DNA of 64,000 nt from Syngnathus acus (lineage: Eukaryota; Chordata; Actinopteri; Syngnathiformes; Syngnathidae): contig NC_051103.1 of NCBI RefSeq assembly GCF_901709675.1, positions 3,643,501-3,707,500 on the forward strand, written 5' to 3'. Both the position numbers and the translations under genes were made by a program. Below the pieces are notes generated by a model. The model saw only the letters and a program-made list of their open reading frames with translations, did not search any database and was not told the origin of the DNA. Each line of letters starts with the position of its first letter. Position 1 is the stretch's first letter. Positions 9,928 through 22,600 of the stretch are shown one piece after another.

Positions 9928-12900
9928 CTATGAAGGAAATGACGCGACCCGAGGCTCTGCAAGGGCAGAGAGACAGAAATGAGGGGGCTCCATGGTATTC
10001 CCTCGAACTGAAATGTGGTCCCACCCACCCTAGAAGGCAAAAAGGAAAGCAGGAATCACCTTAAGGCGTTTCATATCTACTTGATTTATTTACAGCCATG
10101 TCATTCTGATAAATGGCTTACCCCAATGCCATAATCCCACGACTGTCCTTTAGGTTCCAAAGGATGGATTCCGAGTCGGTGGCACACTGTCCCGCGACTC
10201 AGACTGTGACTTCCCTGTACTTTATCAGCGATGATCCAAACCTAAAAATCAGACTTATAACATGAGCTATTTTATCAACAAGTTATTTGCGGTATGCTGG
10301 TACCGACCTGATCAAAAGGCCCGACAGTAACTTTGCGCACATTATTAGAAACATACTCCCACGAGGAGCCCTGAGGATAACTGGGGGTCAAACCTTTCCG
10401 GTACCACAAATGACCTGACCGGGGGCAAATCAAGTGTAAAATTAGAAATATGACATATCTGGTAACTATGACGACAAAAAGCCTCACCGTTATCATCGAC
10501 GACGAAGACTGACGTCCTTCCGACAGACACCTCTTTCAGTTTCTGTTTGGTTGGGGATGGGATGTGGTACCAACACTCTCCTGCAGAGGGAGACAAAAAA
10601 GCACAAGTTATGGCGTCGTTATAAAAGTCAGCCCAATCCCTCCACCAACCTGCAGGGGTCTGAGGAAACACCGATCCCCTGAAGAAAGCCGAACCGTCCC
10701 TGGCGATAGCCCACAACTGCCTTGCGGCCCCGATGGAAATAGATTTAAAGGGCTGGTCGGTCCCAACGTGAAGCCATGACGTTCCCTTGGCGACAAAAGC
10801 GATTCAATATTATTATTTACGTCATTTGGGAAATGAAAAGCCGCCTTCCTTACAGCAGGAGTGAGTGCGGTGACTCCCAGCCGGCAGAGCACGTCTCCCT
10901 TGTCGCTGATGGCCCACACTGGGATCACATCGTTGTCGGGCCCGCACGGCATGATGGACACGTCACTCAGTTGAATGGGCGGGACTTCCTGCCAGGGACC
11001 CGTCGTCGTCAGTTTGCACTTCCTGCCCGAGAGAAAAGATTTATTACTAACCAGTGGCCACAAAAATTGTTTTTAAAAACTACCTGGCCCATCGTCTGCG
11101 TCGCACAAAGTCCTTCATGGTTTTATAGCCATGATACCACCTGGATGGAAAGTTGAGATTAGATCTCTTGGCCTTGTTTGGTTGAACTTAAGACCGAAAC
11201 CCACGCTGGGAAATCAGCAGCGTACTGCCAGCCCTCTCGGTCCGTCCCCCCGGAGACGCCGTAGTCGATGGCCCACTCAGACACCTAAAGACAACCGATA
11301 ATTATTTTTTTATGTTGGTGTTACTTCATTTGCGTTGACTTACCCATGCCCACTGAGGGGACGGAGGTTTGGTGCTTGTTTTGGTGCGCTCGTGCAAACC
11401 GGAAGCATCGCTCCACATGTAGCGGTCAGTAGGAAGCCCTCTAAAAAAAAGGAGTGCTTAGACGCCAAACATTAATGAATACAATAACACTAAGTGAGGA
11501 ATTTACCGATTGGTGTAGCCCGTGACGGGGTTCCATCTTTGGTTCTCGTAGATGTAGACGCTCTTGACGTCAGTCTGCGTGTAACCGTGCTCAGTACCTC
11601 CGCCGTAGACCCAAGCCGTGTGGTCGTACCCGATCCCCCACACGATCCCGACGCTGTTAGACTCCACGACGCGGAGGTGACCTCCGATCTGACGCCAGAA
11701 CCTGCGGAGTCCTCACGTGAGTTACAAAGAAAGCAATGGCGGCAAAAATGGCGTGTTTACATCTGGTCGCAGGGAGTCGGGTACGGCATCGCCTCAAGGC
11801 TCGGGGTGGGCTCGCTGACAAAGATGTCGCCTTTACAGGTGATGGACCAGATGGCTTGTTTGGAAGGAGGACCGCGAATGCCTCTGGCGTCGCAGCATGA
11901 CGCACTCAATAGCGCCAGCTAGAGGTGAACAAAATAAATTGCTCCTGGAATATTTCAGACTTTAGGAATCTTACCCAGTCATGCATTTCTTCTTCTGTTG
12001 CAGCCGCGACTCGAATCGGCCACCTCTTTTGGACCCGCTCGGGCGTGTAGATGGCAAAAGTATGTTTGGCGTCGTTGAGCACGGGCACCAGGATTGTCAC
12101 CTCGGTGATGAAGGCATGAAGATACTGGAAAGAAACCAGAGGAACTGTGTATTACTAAATGGTAAGTCACATCATCGTCCCTTCTCACCTTCTTCTCCTC
12201 ATAGTAGTTATAATAGACAAAAAGGATGCCATCTTTGTTGCCCTCAGGTCCTGAGAACTGCTCCAGTGCAAAGTGAACGTCGACCCATTTGTGCGGCTTC
12301 CAGTCCCTCCACCACTGCATGGTCCCCTTCTTCACCCACACGCACTTTTAAGGAAACAAATATAAGATATGGGCAAAATCTCTCTTGCGTCAATTTACTC
12401 ACCTGCTCGACGGCTTGTTCATAATGTCGGAATTCATCCACCTCTCTTTTCGTCCTCTCACCGAGTTGCTCGAAGATTCGCTTCCGCCAGGTGGCCATTT
12501 GGGCTGAAGTGAAAGACAGGCTCAAGGACTGGACCGACTGGGCCAACACTGGAGGGAGAGATTTTAAAATCATAAAAGAGATGAAATTCTTCAATCAGGT
12601 CTGCTGTTTAACCTACATGACGTGTTCATGGTGCTGTGGAACCAGTTCAGTTGGGAATGACTGTCCACGGAGCAGCCTCCTCCGCTGACCCACGCCCATA
12701 GAGGATGCCCATCTACCCCGTAAGGGTCCTCCATAGATAATGCGGCCAGTGACGACAGGCTGCAGGTGTCCACGTTGTCTGGCGGTACCTCCAAATCCAC
12801 ATTACTCCACTGGGGGTCAACGGTTTGAACCACGTCAAGGCTCTTATCTCCTTCCTCGGGGATGCTCTCCTCTTGGGGGTCAACAGCACAAACTGGATCT

Positions 12901-15141
12901 CTGTCAGAAACCAGCTGAGAGATGAAGCTGTCACTTGTGACCTTTGGAATATGACCTTTGGGGGTGTCGATGTTGACTTCTTCCGTTTTTTCTGTATCAG
13001 ACTCCACGCCAGATGGAGGATGCGACTCACTGAAGTAACATCCGGCACTGTGGCGAGTGAGCAAATAAATGACATTGTTGTTGCACATATATGATTTGGA
13101 TTACCGTATTTTCCGGACTATAAGGCGCACCTAAAAACCTCAAATTTTCTCAAAAGCCGACAGTGCGCCTTATAGTCCGGTGCGCCTTATATATGGAACA
13201 AATTCCTAAATTTAAACTGGCCCGAAGCATTGTGTCATGAAATCAATCATAAGTGGCCCGCTGAAAACTATGAATCATGAATCAAAAAGACTATGGATCA
13301 TTATTTTGTGATTATAAAGTAATTTGTTGCGTCTGAAGTTGAAATAAAAAAGATAAAATGGAGAATGATTAAAAATCTGACATGATGCATTAATGGTGCG
13401 CCTTATAGTCCGGTGCGCCTTATATAAGGACGCAGTTTTAAAATGGGCCATTCATTGAAGGTGCGCCTTATAGTCCGGTGCGCCTTATAGTCCGGAAAAT
13501 ACGGTACTTAAAAAAAAAAAAAAAAAAAAAAGTTACCTTTGCTGACTGCTGGCACTGGAATGAGATCGATCTCCATCTCGGAGAACAGCGATGGCTTTCC
13601 AGGTTTTCCCGCTTAGCTCACTCGCCGTGACACCCTGCCGGAAGTACACGGCTCGGTCCTCGCTACCAATCGCCCATACCTGTGCAATTTTAGTACATTT
13701 TAAAAAAGACACACCAGGAAAAGCTTTTACAGTGATGCGGACCTGATCATTAAGTCCGACGTTGATCATGAGCATTTCTCCAACCATGCTGATCCAGCCT
13801 GAGCCTCGCGGGTTATGGGGGTTAACACCGCGCCGGAACCACACCTGAGAAAGCAAAACGTTATAATTCAAACTAAAAATACATTTTGCAATCTACAGAC
13901 TTACTTTGTTATCTTTGGTCAAAGCCCAGACAACGTTGACTCCTACCGCCACATGCATGACTGCTACATCAGGATCGGGAGAGTCCACCATAGACCAAGA
14001 GCTACCTGAAAGGAAGAAAACAATCCCAATAACAGAATCCAAAGAAAACAGACTCCTGATATCAGTACCTCGGGGATCATCTCGACTGACGCCCTCCCTC
14101 ACAATCATCTGGCCCTCCCACAGCACAGCCCAGACCAGGTCCCCGGGGCCGCAGCTGATCTGGACCACCTCTCCAGGGAGGGTGATGTCTTGCCACGTAG
14201 ATCCCTCAGGATTGTGATGGTGAATACCTTCTCTGTACCACACCTGCACAGCGAGCATATCTTTATGCTCTTACATAACTACAAAATGGCAAGAAGTTGT
14301 ACCTTCCCCTGGAGCGACACAGCCCACAATGAAAGTAGGCCACGGGGTTCCTCGGTTATCTCCCATCCACCACAGCTGATGTCACTGAAGGGATCTGGTA
14401 GGGAAGTCTCCTGGGAGGGGATCTAGCAAGAAAAGAGATGAAAAGAGAAGTAGCATACTGGAGAAAAAGATGAGGACTCACCTCAGCCCATGAATCCATG
14501 GCTTTGTATCTCCTGTGACGGAGCCATCGCCTGCGACGGACACAGGAGTTCCATTTTTTGTCCTTGGTGTAAAAAGCTGGAAAGTCAACGGAGTAAGTCC
14601 ATCCCTACGGAACATATTGATCGTTAAAAAAAAAGGGAGTTGGGGAAAAAATTTGATAAACTCACCTCTTTCTCTGTGGGTTCGCCTTCAAAGTTCTCAT
14701 CCACATACCAGTCACCTTCCCACTCCCAACTGCTGGATGGGAGCTGGAAATGTGAAGGTGGCTGGTGCTGCAAACCTGTGACATCACTCCACTGCCAGCG
14801 GTCGCTTGGCAACAAGCGCTCGGAAAAACCATCCACGGGATTCCATCGCTGACAAAAAAGATAAAAATGAGACTTGACAAATCGTCCACTCGGCGCAGAC
14901 TTTTGACAACACCCACTTGATTCTCGTAAGTCTCCTCCTGGAAACGAATGTGCACGTCAGACGCGTGGACGTTCAGGTAGATCTTGTTGTCACAAGCGAT
15001 GCCCCAGCAGCACTGCTGAGCGGCGGTCACACGTTTAAACACCGTCTGAGCGTCATGGCATCGCTCCCACTGCTGGCCCGCTGTGGACAGGCTGTAGACA
15101 CATCCGTGCACATCCACTGCCCAAAGCCTGGAGGTGGGCAT
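9928..15141 (-). CDS. tecpr1: Tectonin beta-propeller repeat-containing protein 1 (tecpr1)
   Basis: TECPR1 binds ATG5-ATG12 and phosphoinositide, promotes autophagosome-lysosome fusion, and supports LC3 lipidation on sphingomyelin-exposing damaged membranes. 23 coding exons join in phase to 1,122 aa (human 1,165): 15141-14917, 14848-14666, 14604-14482, 14422-14303, 14243-14069, 14005-13905, 13844-13743, 13679-13537, 13047-12617, 12548-12403, 12344-12189, 12124-11975, 11918-11761, 11701-11507, 11440-11344, 11284-11205, 11140-11084, 11022-10854, 10785-10650, 10580-10488, 10414-10308, 10241-10122, 10029-9928. The ATG gives MPTSRLWAVD, like the human start. Tectonin repeats flank two dysferlin-type regions (about 70-175 and 800-885; ENQRWNPV seen in both). 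The WRKRIFEQLGERTKRE segment in exon 10 matches the mammalian ATG5-binding region, and exons 11-12 hold the PH domain. The linker in exon 9 and the C-terminal tail are the least conserved parts. Intron 7 is only 63 bases and in frame. Confidence 0.95.
13102..13506. mobile_element. 405 bp TA-flanked MITE (Tc1/mariner-like) in tecpr1 intron 8
   Basis: Perfect terminal inverted repeats (CCGTATTTTCCGG inward) are flanked on both sides by TA, the target duplication of Tc1/mariner elements. The ends contain repeated GTGCGCCTTATAGTCCGG units: one pair at each end plus a further pair near 13395-13425. No transposase is present. The right end is 30 bases from the exon 8 splice donor and abuts a poly-A run (13511-13530). 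Confidence 0.88.
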
Positions 15142-15484
15142 GCCTGCACCTGGGACCACCGGCTGGACCTTTGAGAGAGGATCAAAATGAAATAAGATTT
15201 GGGAGAAGGCTGATCATTTGATTTAATAGTGATTAAAGACTTCTTCCACAAAGTTTGAAGCATTCCCATTGATGTGTATACAAATCAAACATTAAACAAC
15301 AACCTGACATTTAAATGGCTAATCGCTATGCTAACACATGCACCTAAGAACTCGACAAACTCGTCAGATCATTTTACAGAGATGTTGCAAAATCGGTTCT
15401 AACATAAACATCTTGAAACAATCATGTAAATTATATTCGGTGCTGGATTACAAGCCTCCTCAGATAGCAAATGCATGCACGTAC

Positions 15485-15660
15485 CTCGAAATTCCTTTCA
15501 TTAACTGACACGTTAGACGTCCTCGTTTCGAGTTCCTAGAAGAGATAATATTTAAAAACGCAGGAGAGCCTTTGTTTATAGTTTGGGATTTAAATGACAG
15601 ACGCTTTCAGGCTACGCAAACCCGGAAGCGCCGTTCGGTGCTTCCTTCTCATTGGCTGCT
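15485..15660 (-). promoter_or_regulatory. tecpr1: tecpr1 5' non-coding exon and promoter
   Basis: On the minus strand a donor (GAG then GTACGT) sits at 15484-15485 and its partner acceptor precedes the start codon near 15172 or 15143. Upstream are ETS-like CCGGAAG motifs around 15621-15640 and a CCAAT box at 15651-15655. This suggests transcription starts around 15,600. It is inferred from motifs only. Confidence 0.45.
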
Positions 15661-15888
15661 TCCGTTGTGCGCCTGCATGTGACGGTAGAATCCGCTAGAG
15701 GTCGCTGTTGCTATGTGTTTCACAGCCTAGGCCTCTATTTCCATTTCTTTTCGTTCAACTTTTAGTCATATTCAAGTTATTTCTGTGACCATTGTTTTTT
15801 TTCTTTGAAAGAGTGGTACCAAAAATTTTATCCAGATTTGGAAATAATTGTACACATACAAACCTGATATTAAATATGTAGACTTTGT

Positions 15889-15894
15889 TTTATT
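15889..15894 (-). promoter_or_regulatory. baiap2l1: Candidate baiap2l1 poly(A) signal
   Basis: AATAAA on the minus strand about 750 bases past the baiap2l1 stop. The intervening AT-rich DNA (15895-16644) has no other gene and is probably the 3' UTR. Confidence 0.5.
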
Positions 15895-16644
15895 AAAGAA
15901 AAAAGGCTACATTGTGAACACAACGGCAAGGTACACTGAAGGAGGCACTGAGGAATAACAGTATATCATTTGTCCATCATACAGTACACATTCTGTAATT
16001 CAAATACGGGTCCAAAAAAAATGATCTCCTCACAAAATCTACGTTATATATTTCAAAACTGTGACCCTGACATATTAAGGGATAACGTAAATGTCAACTA
16101 GTGATGAACGACATTAGCATATTGCATAATTTGCACGCCTGCCAAAATCACTAAGCATGAAAACTATTCCCTTCATCCAAATGGTCTCCATTTAATACAC
16201 TGGCAGTCAAACCAAAAACTTGGTTTGAGCACATGGTGAACATATGTTGAACTATTTATTTAAATATCTCTTACAAATATCCTGCTTATGAATACAACAT
16301 TTTATTTCAGATGATGACATACTTCATTGCTGGCTCTCAAATGACAAATCCTTTTTTTTAAGCAACACAGCACGCTCCCTTCATTCTCACAATCTCCGCA
16401 TAACATCGCAGCGCTTTTAAAAATAGACAACTCAATACAATAAAAAATAGAAATGTAAATGCTTTCTTTTATATGCGTCTTTCGTTTTCTGTAAGTCAGG
16501 AAGTCAGCCCGGTTGCATTCTAGTCAGGTACATGACAAAAATAATGCATTTATCAATTGAATATTATTTGGAATTACATGAGATGGGATGTACGAGTCAT
16601 AGATGCATTCATATATACTTTTATATGTCCATTCTGTTTTGTGT

Positions 16645-19600
16645 TTAGATGGCAGGTGCCGATCGATCATTGGTGAGAGTCGGTCTCAGCTTGACAGTAG
16701 CGAAGGGATTTCCTCCTCTGCGGCAAAAAAATAAATAAAAATAGAAATTATCGTGAGGTGTTTTGCTTGTTAATATTAGCAGCAACATTTTTGGATTGGA
16801 AGTAGTTGTGCGACATCACTCACCCTAGAAAAGGAACCTTTGCATTACCATTTTGTAACGAAACCTACAAAAGACAAAAAACTTAAGACACAATCCCTCC
16901 TAAATCCACACAAATTACTCCAGAAGTGGAGGCAGTGTTACCAAACTGGTCGGATTAGATTACACAACAATTGATGTGCAAATGTCAAAGCTCCCCGTTT
17001 GGAATCTAGCTAACCTAGAAACACCCAGTTGCTCCTCTTTTTCTCTTGTTTGAGCAAGATGATCATTTTCTGATGAGCAGAAGTTTTTTTTTTTTTTATC
17101 ACATTAAACTTATTCAAAAACCAATCAAAGATTAAAAAGTGCCCGTTAGCCCTGCGCTAATAATAACAAGGTCCGACTTTGGTCTGACAGCCTCATAAAC
17201 AAGATTTGAAAAGAGCATTTAGCTTTTTGACCTTTTCTTCAACACTGCACATTAAAAAATATATATCATAAAAAAAAAGTCGTAAAAGAAAATTAAGATC
17301 AATGGCATGTGGCTTGGAGACAGTGAAACCCTGAGGCAGCAGGAATAGAGAGGACATTGAGTACAGGAACAGGGACAAGAAAATGGAGGAGGGACGTGCC
17401 TGGACATGTATGCTGGTTGCTTGGATAAATTCTCGCTTTATCGTCAGACATATCGTCACCTTCTTGGCTTTTTATTTCCGTCTCTGTAATTAGTTACCGA
17501 TTTGTACTCAAAACACATTTTTGTTTTAATATAGGACATTCTTATCAATCATAGATAAATATTGTGACGTGTAATATGACCGGCTGGAAGGATTTTTTTA
17601 GCCGTGCCTCATTCAAGGGCGTGGTTGATAAGAAACAATTAGTCAGAGTTGAAAACGTGCGTGTGGGCGTGATCATGAACTGCAATAAAGTAATTAAATG
17701 ATCACTTCAGGAAATATTTCACATTGGGTCACCCACCTTCTCGAAAATGATAAGCAGGAATAGAATTCACATGTTCAGATAATTCAACTGACCGTATTCT
17801 GTGGCGATTGCGTTGACGGGATCGTCGTGCGTGATGGGAAATCATCCGAGTAGTCCGCCGGCGGTAGCAACAGCGACTCGAAATCATCCGGCTCGGGTAA
17901 ACTGCTGATGCTCAGACTTTGCAGCGGTGACTCCAAATTGCTGCTGTGTAACATGCGACATTTAGACACATTAGCACAATTACGTTTTTATATTTACCAC
18001 ACAATGTACGTCTATTTACCTATTTGATATAATAGACTCCGAATAAGGTCTGCAGTAGGATGTTGGGAACCAACCACGCCTAATAAACAAAAACACAAGT
18101 GAACCACAATATTAGGCACACTACTTTCCATATGTTAATTAATGCATTGAAATGTATTCGCATGCAAAACAGCTTGTGGGATTTTCCTCTTATGGATCTG
18201 TGGGAATTTAGGCAGTCGTCGCTCAGGTTCTTTCACGTCAAATTCAACGAGGCATGATTTTTTTTTTTTTTGCCATGTGCACTGGGACTCAGCCAAGCAT
18301 AGAAAAATGTTCCCATGACGGCAACTCCAGTATTTGTAGCACATACTGGTGTTGACTTTTTTTTTTTTTTGCACGTTGCAAACAGCTAGGCAAGTTACAG
18401 CTAGTCACCAGAAGAGGTATGCTAGCACAAACATACCTGACATAGTCTTGTGTTCCTACAGGCCGTAATAACACAACAAAATATAGAGACAAAGCACAAA
18501 GTTGCCACTGTGGAAAAATGTGACAGTTTGGCGGCACAATTGTTGGTATGAGCGCCGAAGTTGACAATGGCTGAGGGCGAAAAAGGACAACAAGACATTC
18601 ACTAGCATGAAGGAGAATGTGCTTGTTTACAAAGATGGAACAGGTTATGTCACACTTAAAAGGTCACGGAAAAATAACTTGTGTAACAGCCTACAAAAAC
18701 ATTTTTGAAATGTCCAGAAAAAATGATATACTTACTGGCCAGTCTTTTCCATCTCGCCATAAAGCCAGCCGTCCTTTTCTTCCTTAATAAGTATAATGAC
18801 GTCGCCCTCGTCAAAGCTGAGGAGGGTGTCGTTGTTTCCCGCCGAATGAGGAAAGATAGTCTTGACCCGAGGCTTTTTCCTCATGATGGGACCCGAAATC
18901 TGGGAGGTCGACCGGGATGGACTATCATCGCTGAGGATGCCCTGGTCTGGAAAAAAAAAAGACTCATTAAAATATGTACTGTAAAAAAGGGTTGAGGTCA
19001 GGCAGGGGCGGTGCTAGATTGTTATGCTTGGGGGGGCTGGGGGGTCAAAAGAAAGCAAAAAAGAAATTTCCGAACCAAAATAATTCTTCAAAAAATGCTG
19101 ATAAACATTCAATATGTGTTTTTGATGGAGAATGAGAACAAAAGTTGAAATAAATCCAGAAAAAATATATTGTTAGAAATAGTTGATAATAATTAGTATC
19201 TGTACCTGAGTGATTCTCGAAAGAGGAAGTGATTGAAGATCTGGGCTCAGGGTTGAACATGTTTGCGAGTGGACTAGTGAGCGCTTTCAGTGGGGGCGCA
19301 GGGGGCGGCACCATTGACTCGACGCTGTTCTAAGGGGACAAAAGACAATCAAAATCTCATGAAAAAGACATTTTCAACTGATAACCATGCATGGGACAAA
19401 GTCCATGTTGAGTTATTGATGTCAAACATGATTATTATCTTATCTGCGTAGCAACACGAGAAGTGGCTCAAATGTTTACTAGGCTTTATCAGAGGGAAAC
19501 AAAAGCCGGAAACTTCATGGTTGATAATCAACTCAAATCCACGCTTCACAAACATCTGACGCATCAGATGGTGCCGCCATTACGAGATAATGACACTTAA

Positions 19601-22600
19601 GCCACACAAAGTCATTGATGGTGAGATGTTATGTCGATTTCGATCAATTGTGACATCCAACAGATATGAATAAATTAATTTAATGAATAAAGAAAAAATA
19701 CCCTGTAGCGGTTGGCAAGCAGAGATTGCTCTTGATTGATGTAAAGTCCGTCTATCATGTGCTTGACGGTGTCCGGCACCTTGCTGACGTTGCAGCATAT
19801 CTCCTGCCAGCCGGGGATCTTCTCGCTCAGCATCACTTTTGCCTGAAGGCACAGATTGAACGCTTTTATGTAAAACCCAGGGGCTGGCTGGGTGGGATTA
19901 TTTATGAATCCGTTCTTACTTTATCGTGGAAGTTGCTAATGTGATAAGAGAACATGCAGTGTTTGTCAGCCAGGAAACAGAAGCGTCGTTTTTCTTCCAG
20001 CAGAGCCTCTCTGCAGCCGTCGGCGATGAACTTTTGCATGTCCATCTGGCGCGAGGAGATGGTTTCCATGTACTGGGGGCACAAAATAAATTGCAAGGTC
20101 AGAAAAGGCATGGCAAAGACATGGGTGGCCAAAGTTTTGAAATGATCCTCCTGGTTAAAGTGTACAGATGGAAGACAATCCCTGAAAACATCAAAACACA
20201 TCTCACCCTTATATTTTCCCCCTTCCTCACAAATCTTGCAGAGGTTGTCATGGTAACAATAAAAGCAATCTATTCCTCAGACCTCTAATTTCACTCCCTA
20301 CAATAACCAGGCCTCACTTCACTCTTGCTAGAAATCCACTTGAGAGAAGGGAGGCTCACCGTTTCAGCTCAGTAGAGTCGCGTTGTCATGGTAACGCAGC
20401 CATGAGTTGTCATGTCACAATTCTCACCTCTTCTGGCGCACTGAACCAAGTTTATATATAATATAATATAATATAATATAATATAATATAATATAATATA
20501 ATATAATATAATATATAATATATAATATAATATAATATAATATAATATAATACAACATAATATAACATAACATAACATAGCATAACATAACATAAACACA
20601 ACCTAACACAACATAATATAATTTTCTAACACTAGTTCCGGAACTTTTGTGACACACCTCATGCGAGCGGCTGACAGTTCCTGACAAGACAATAGACAAA
20701 TTCCCGTCTTGTAGTATTTTAAAGCCCACTTCAGCTAAGGTATTTGGGTTCATAAGATGATTGTGAGCGTCGTGTCATTTGTTTCTAGACGAGCTAGATT
20801 CCAGAAAGTCAGCTCCGAGTTTGGATAGTAGTTGTTTCATGCTCACCTCGTTCTCCTTCATCTCGTACTTTGACCCGTTCTTGCCTTGGCTTTTTCTCCT
20901 CAGCTTCTTCAAGTCAGTCTGCGAGCGGTCCAAGGAGTCTTGCTTGGACTTGTGTTCTGACTGGTAGCGCTTAAATGTAGCCTGAGCAAGGGGGGGGGAG
21001 CACTTTATATGTATATATACTTTAACTCTAAATAAAATAAACATGGACTTGCTTACATTCATATACTTCACATCCATTTCCGTCTTCTTTTCCAACTCCG
21101 GAGAGAACAATCTAGGTGGAATCTCTTGAACTGCAATAAAAGCGACAAAAATAAAACCTTATCGAAAACATCTGCCTCACGTGGCGGTATTATGACAAAA
21201 GGTCGTCATAATGGACTCACCGGTTAAACATTTCCTAATGTTATCTCTCTTTGCTACTTACATTTTGCTCCAGTTCAAAATGGACCTTTCTGTGGACATC
21301 TGCAATGTCCATCAGAACCATACCTAGAAAGAAATGGTACTTGTCAATCATTGTCAGAACAATCTGTATGGTTCTGGCATTGGACCGGGAGCAGATATAG
21401 AACTGTCTCCATTCAGAGTCAGGCTGCAGCACCGTACAATAGCAGTGAGTCAACACCGACAATTGTAAATAAGCAGGAGTGCTCCATCCATAACAATGGG
21501 GTGAAATCTAGACCGCTGGTTTACTGCCGGACGGTGATCCAGAGTAAACCTTTGCGTGGTTTCTAGGATCATATACGGTGGGTGGACATATGTAGCAATG
21601 AGTTAGCTAACATGACCAGAATTTTCTACGGGTTCAACAAAGTATGACATTTGACCTGACACCCCCCCCCCCCAATGCTATTTCCAACGTCCAGCTACAA
21701 CAACATTGCCCTCTGAAGGTCAGCAGAAAGTACGAGTAAATGCTGCCTTTGTGCTTCCCGTACGACTGTTTGGACAAGCCACGTAACAGATCGCTGCGGC
21801 ACGGGTCGCGAGATTAGTTGAGGAGTAGGCGGGGCCAAAGAGGCCAGCGTGCACCTGCAGGCTTTTAATAAGGTGTGAAAACTTGCTGAGGTTGCGGTGT
21901 GTTACTTGCAACAAAATACGTTCCACAGATACTCATTAGCCCAAAAGTGGGAGATCTCATAAAATATAATGACATCCAATATTGGACCTGCATCAAAAAA
22001 TTTTGCTTTGTGCAGCAGCATGCTTTATGAATACAGCTCCAGTTCACCTTGCTGGAGAACTGCAATACATCATAGCATTTAATATTGTGGACATAAGGAT
22101 TAGGAGCCATATTGTAGAACATTAGAAATGTCACTCTTGATAACATAACATAACATAACATAACATAACATAACATAACATATATTTCGGGGGATCCTAA
22201 TTGTTGCAACAAATTTTTAACAAGGTGTGAAAACAATTCTGGACAGGATTGTGAATAGTCAACCTAGCCACCTACGACATTCTTATCACATGACATCATG
22301 CTCAAACGAATCAACCATTACCTATTTGGCATCCATTAATTGTGCAATATGAGTCAATGTTAGTGGCTTTATTTAGTTTGTTACCCTTGGCAGTCCTTTT
22401 GGTCATTCCGCCAAGTACAGAACACATATCAATGTGTTCTCTCTCGCAACTCTGCCTTCCAATGAAATGCATCACTGAGCTTGCCCGCACAAGCATTGTG
22501 TGACCACATCGTCTGTGCGTCACGCTCCAAAGGTTTTTTCGCCATCGTACGTGGAAGGGCAGTCCCGGAGACAGGTTGCCTCAGACGTGTTACGCCCAAT

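Noticed and set aside
15142-15159. Upstream extension of tecpr1 (VPGAG before MPTSRLW)
   Set aside because: It would need a GTG start. The MPTSRLWAVD start matches the human N-terminus.
20369-20753. Tyr/Ile/Leu-rich frames at 20.4 kb, and similar ones at 27.4 kb
   Set aside because: They are products of pentanucleotide arrays inside introns.
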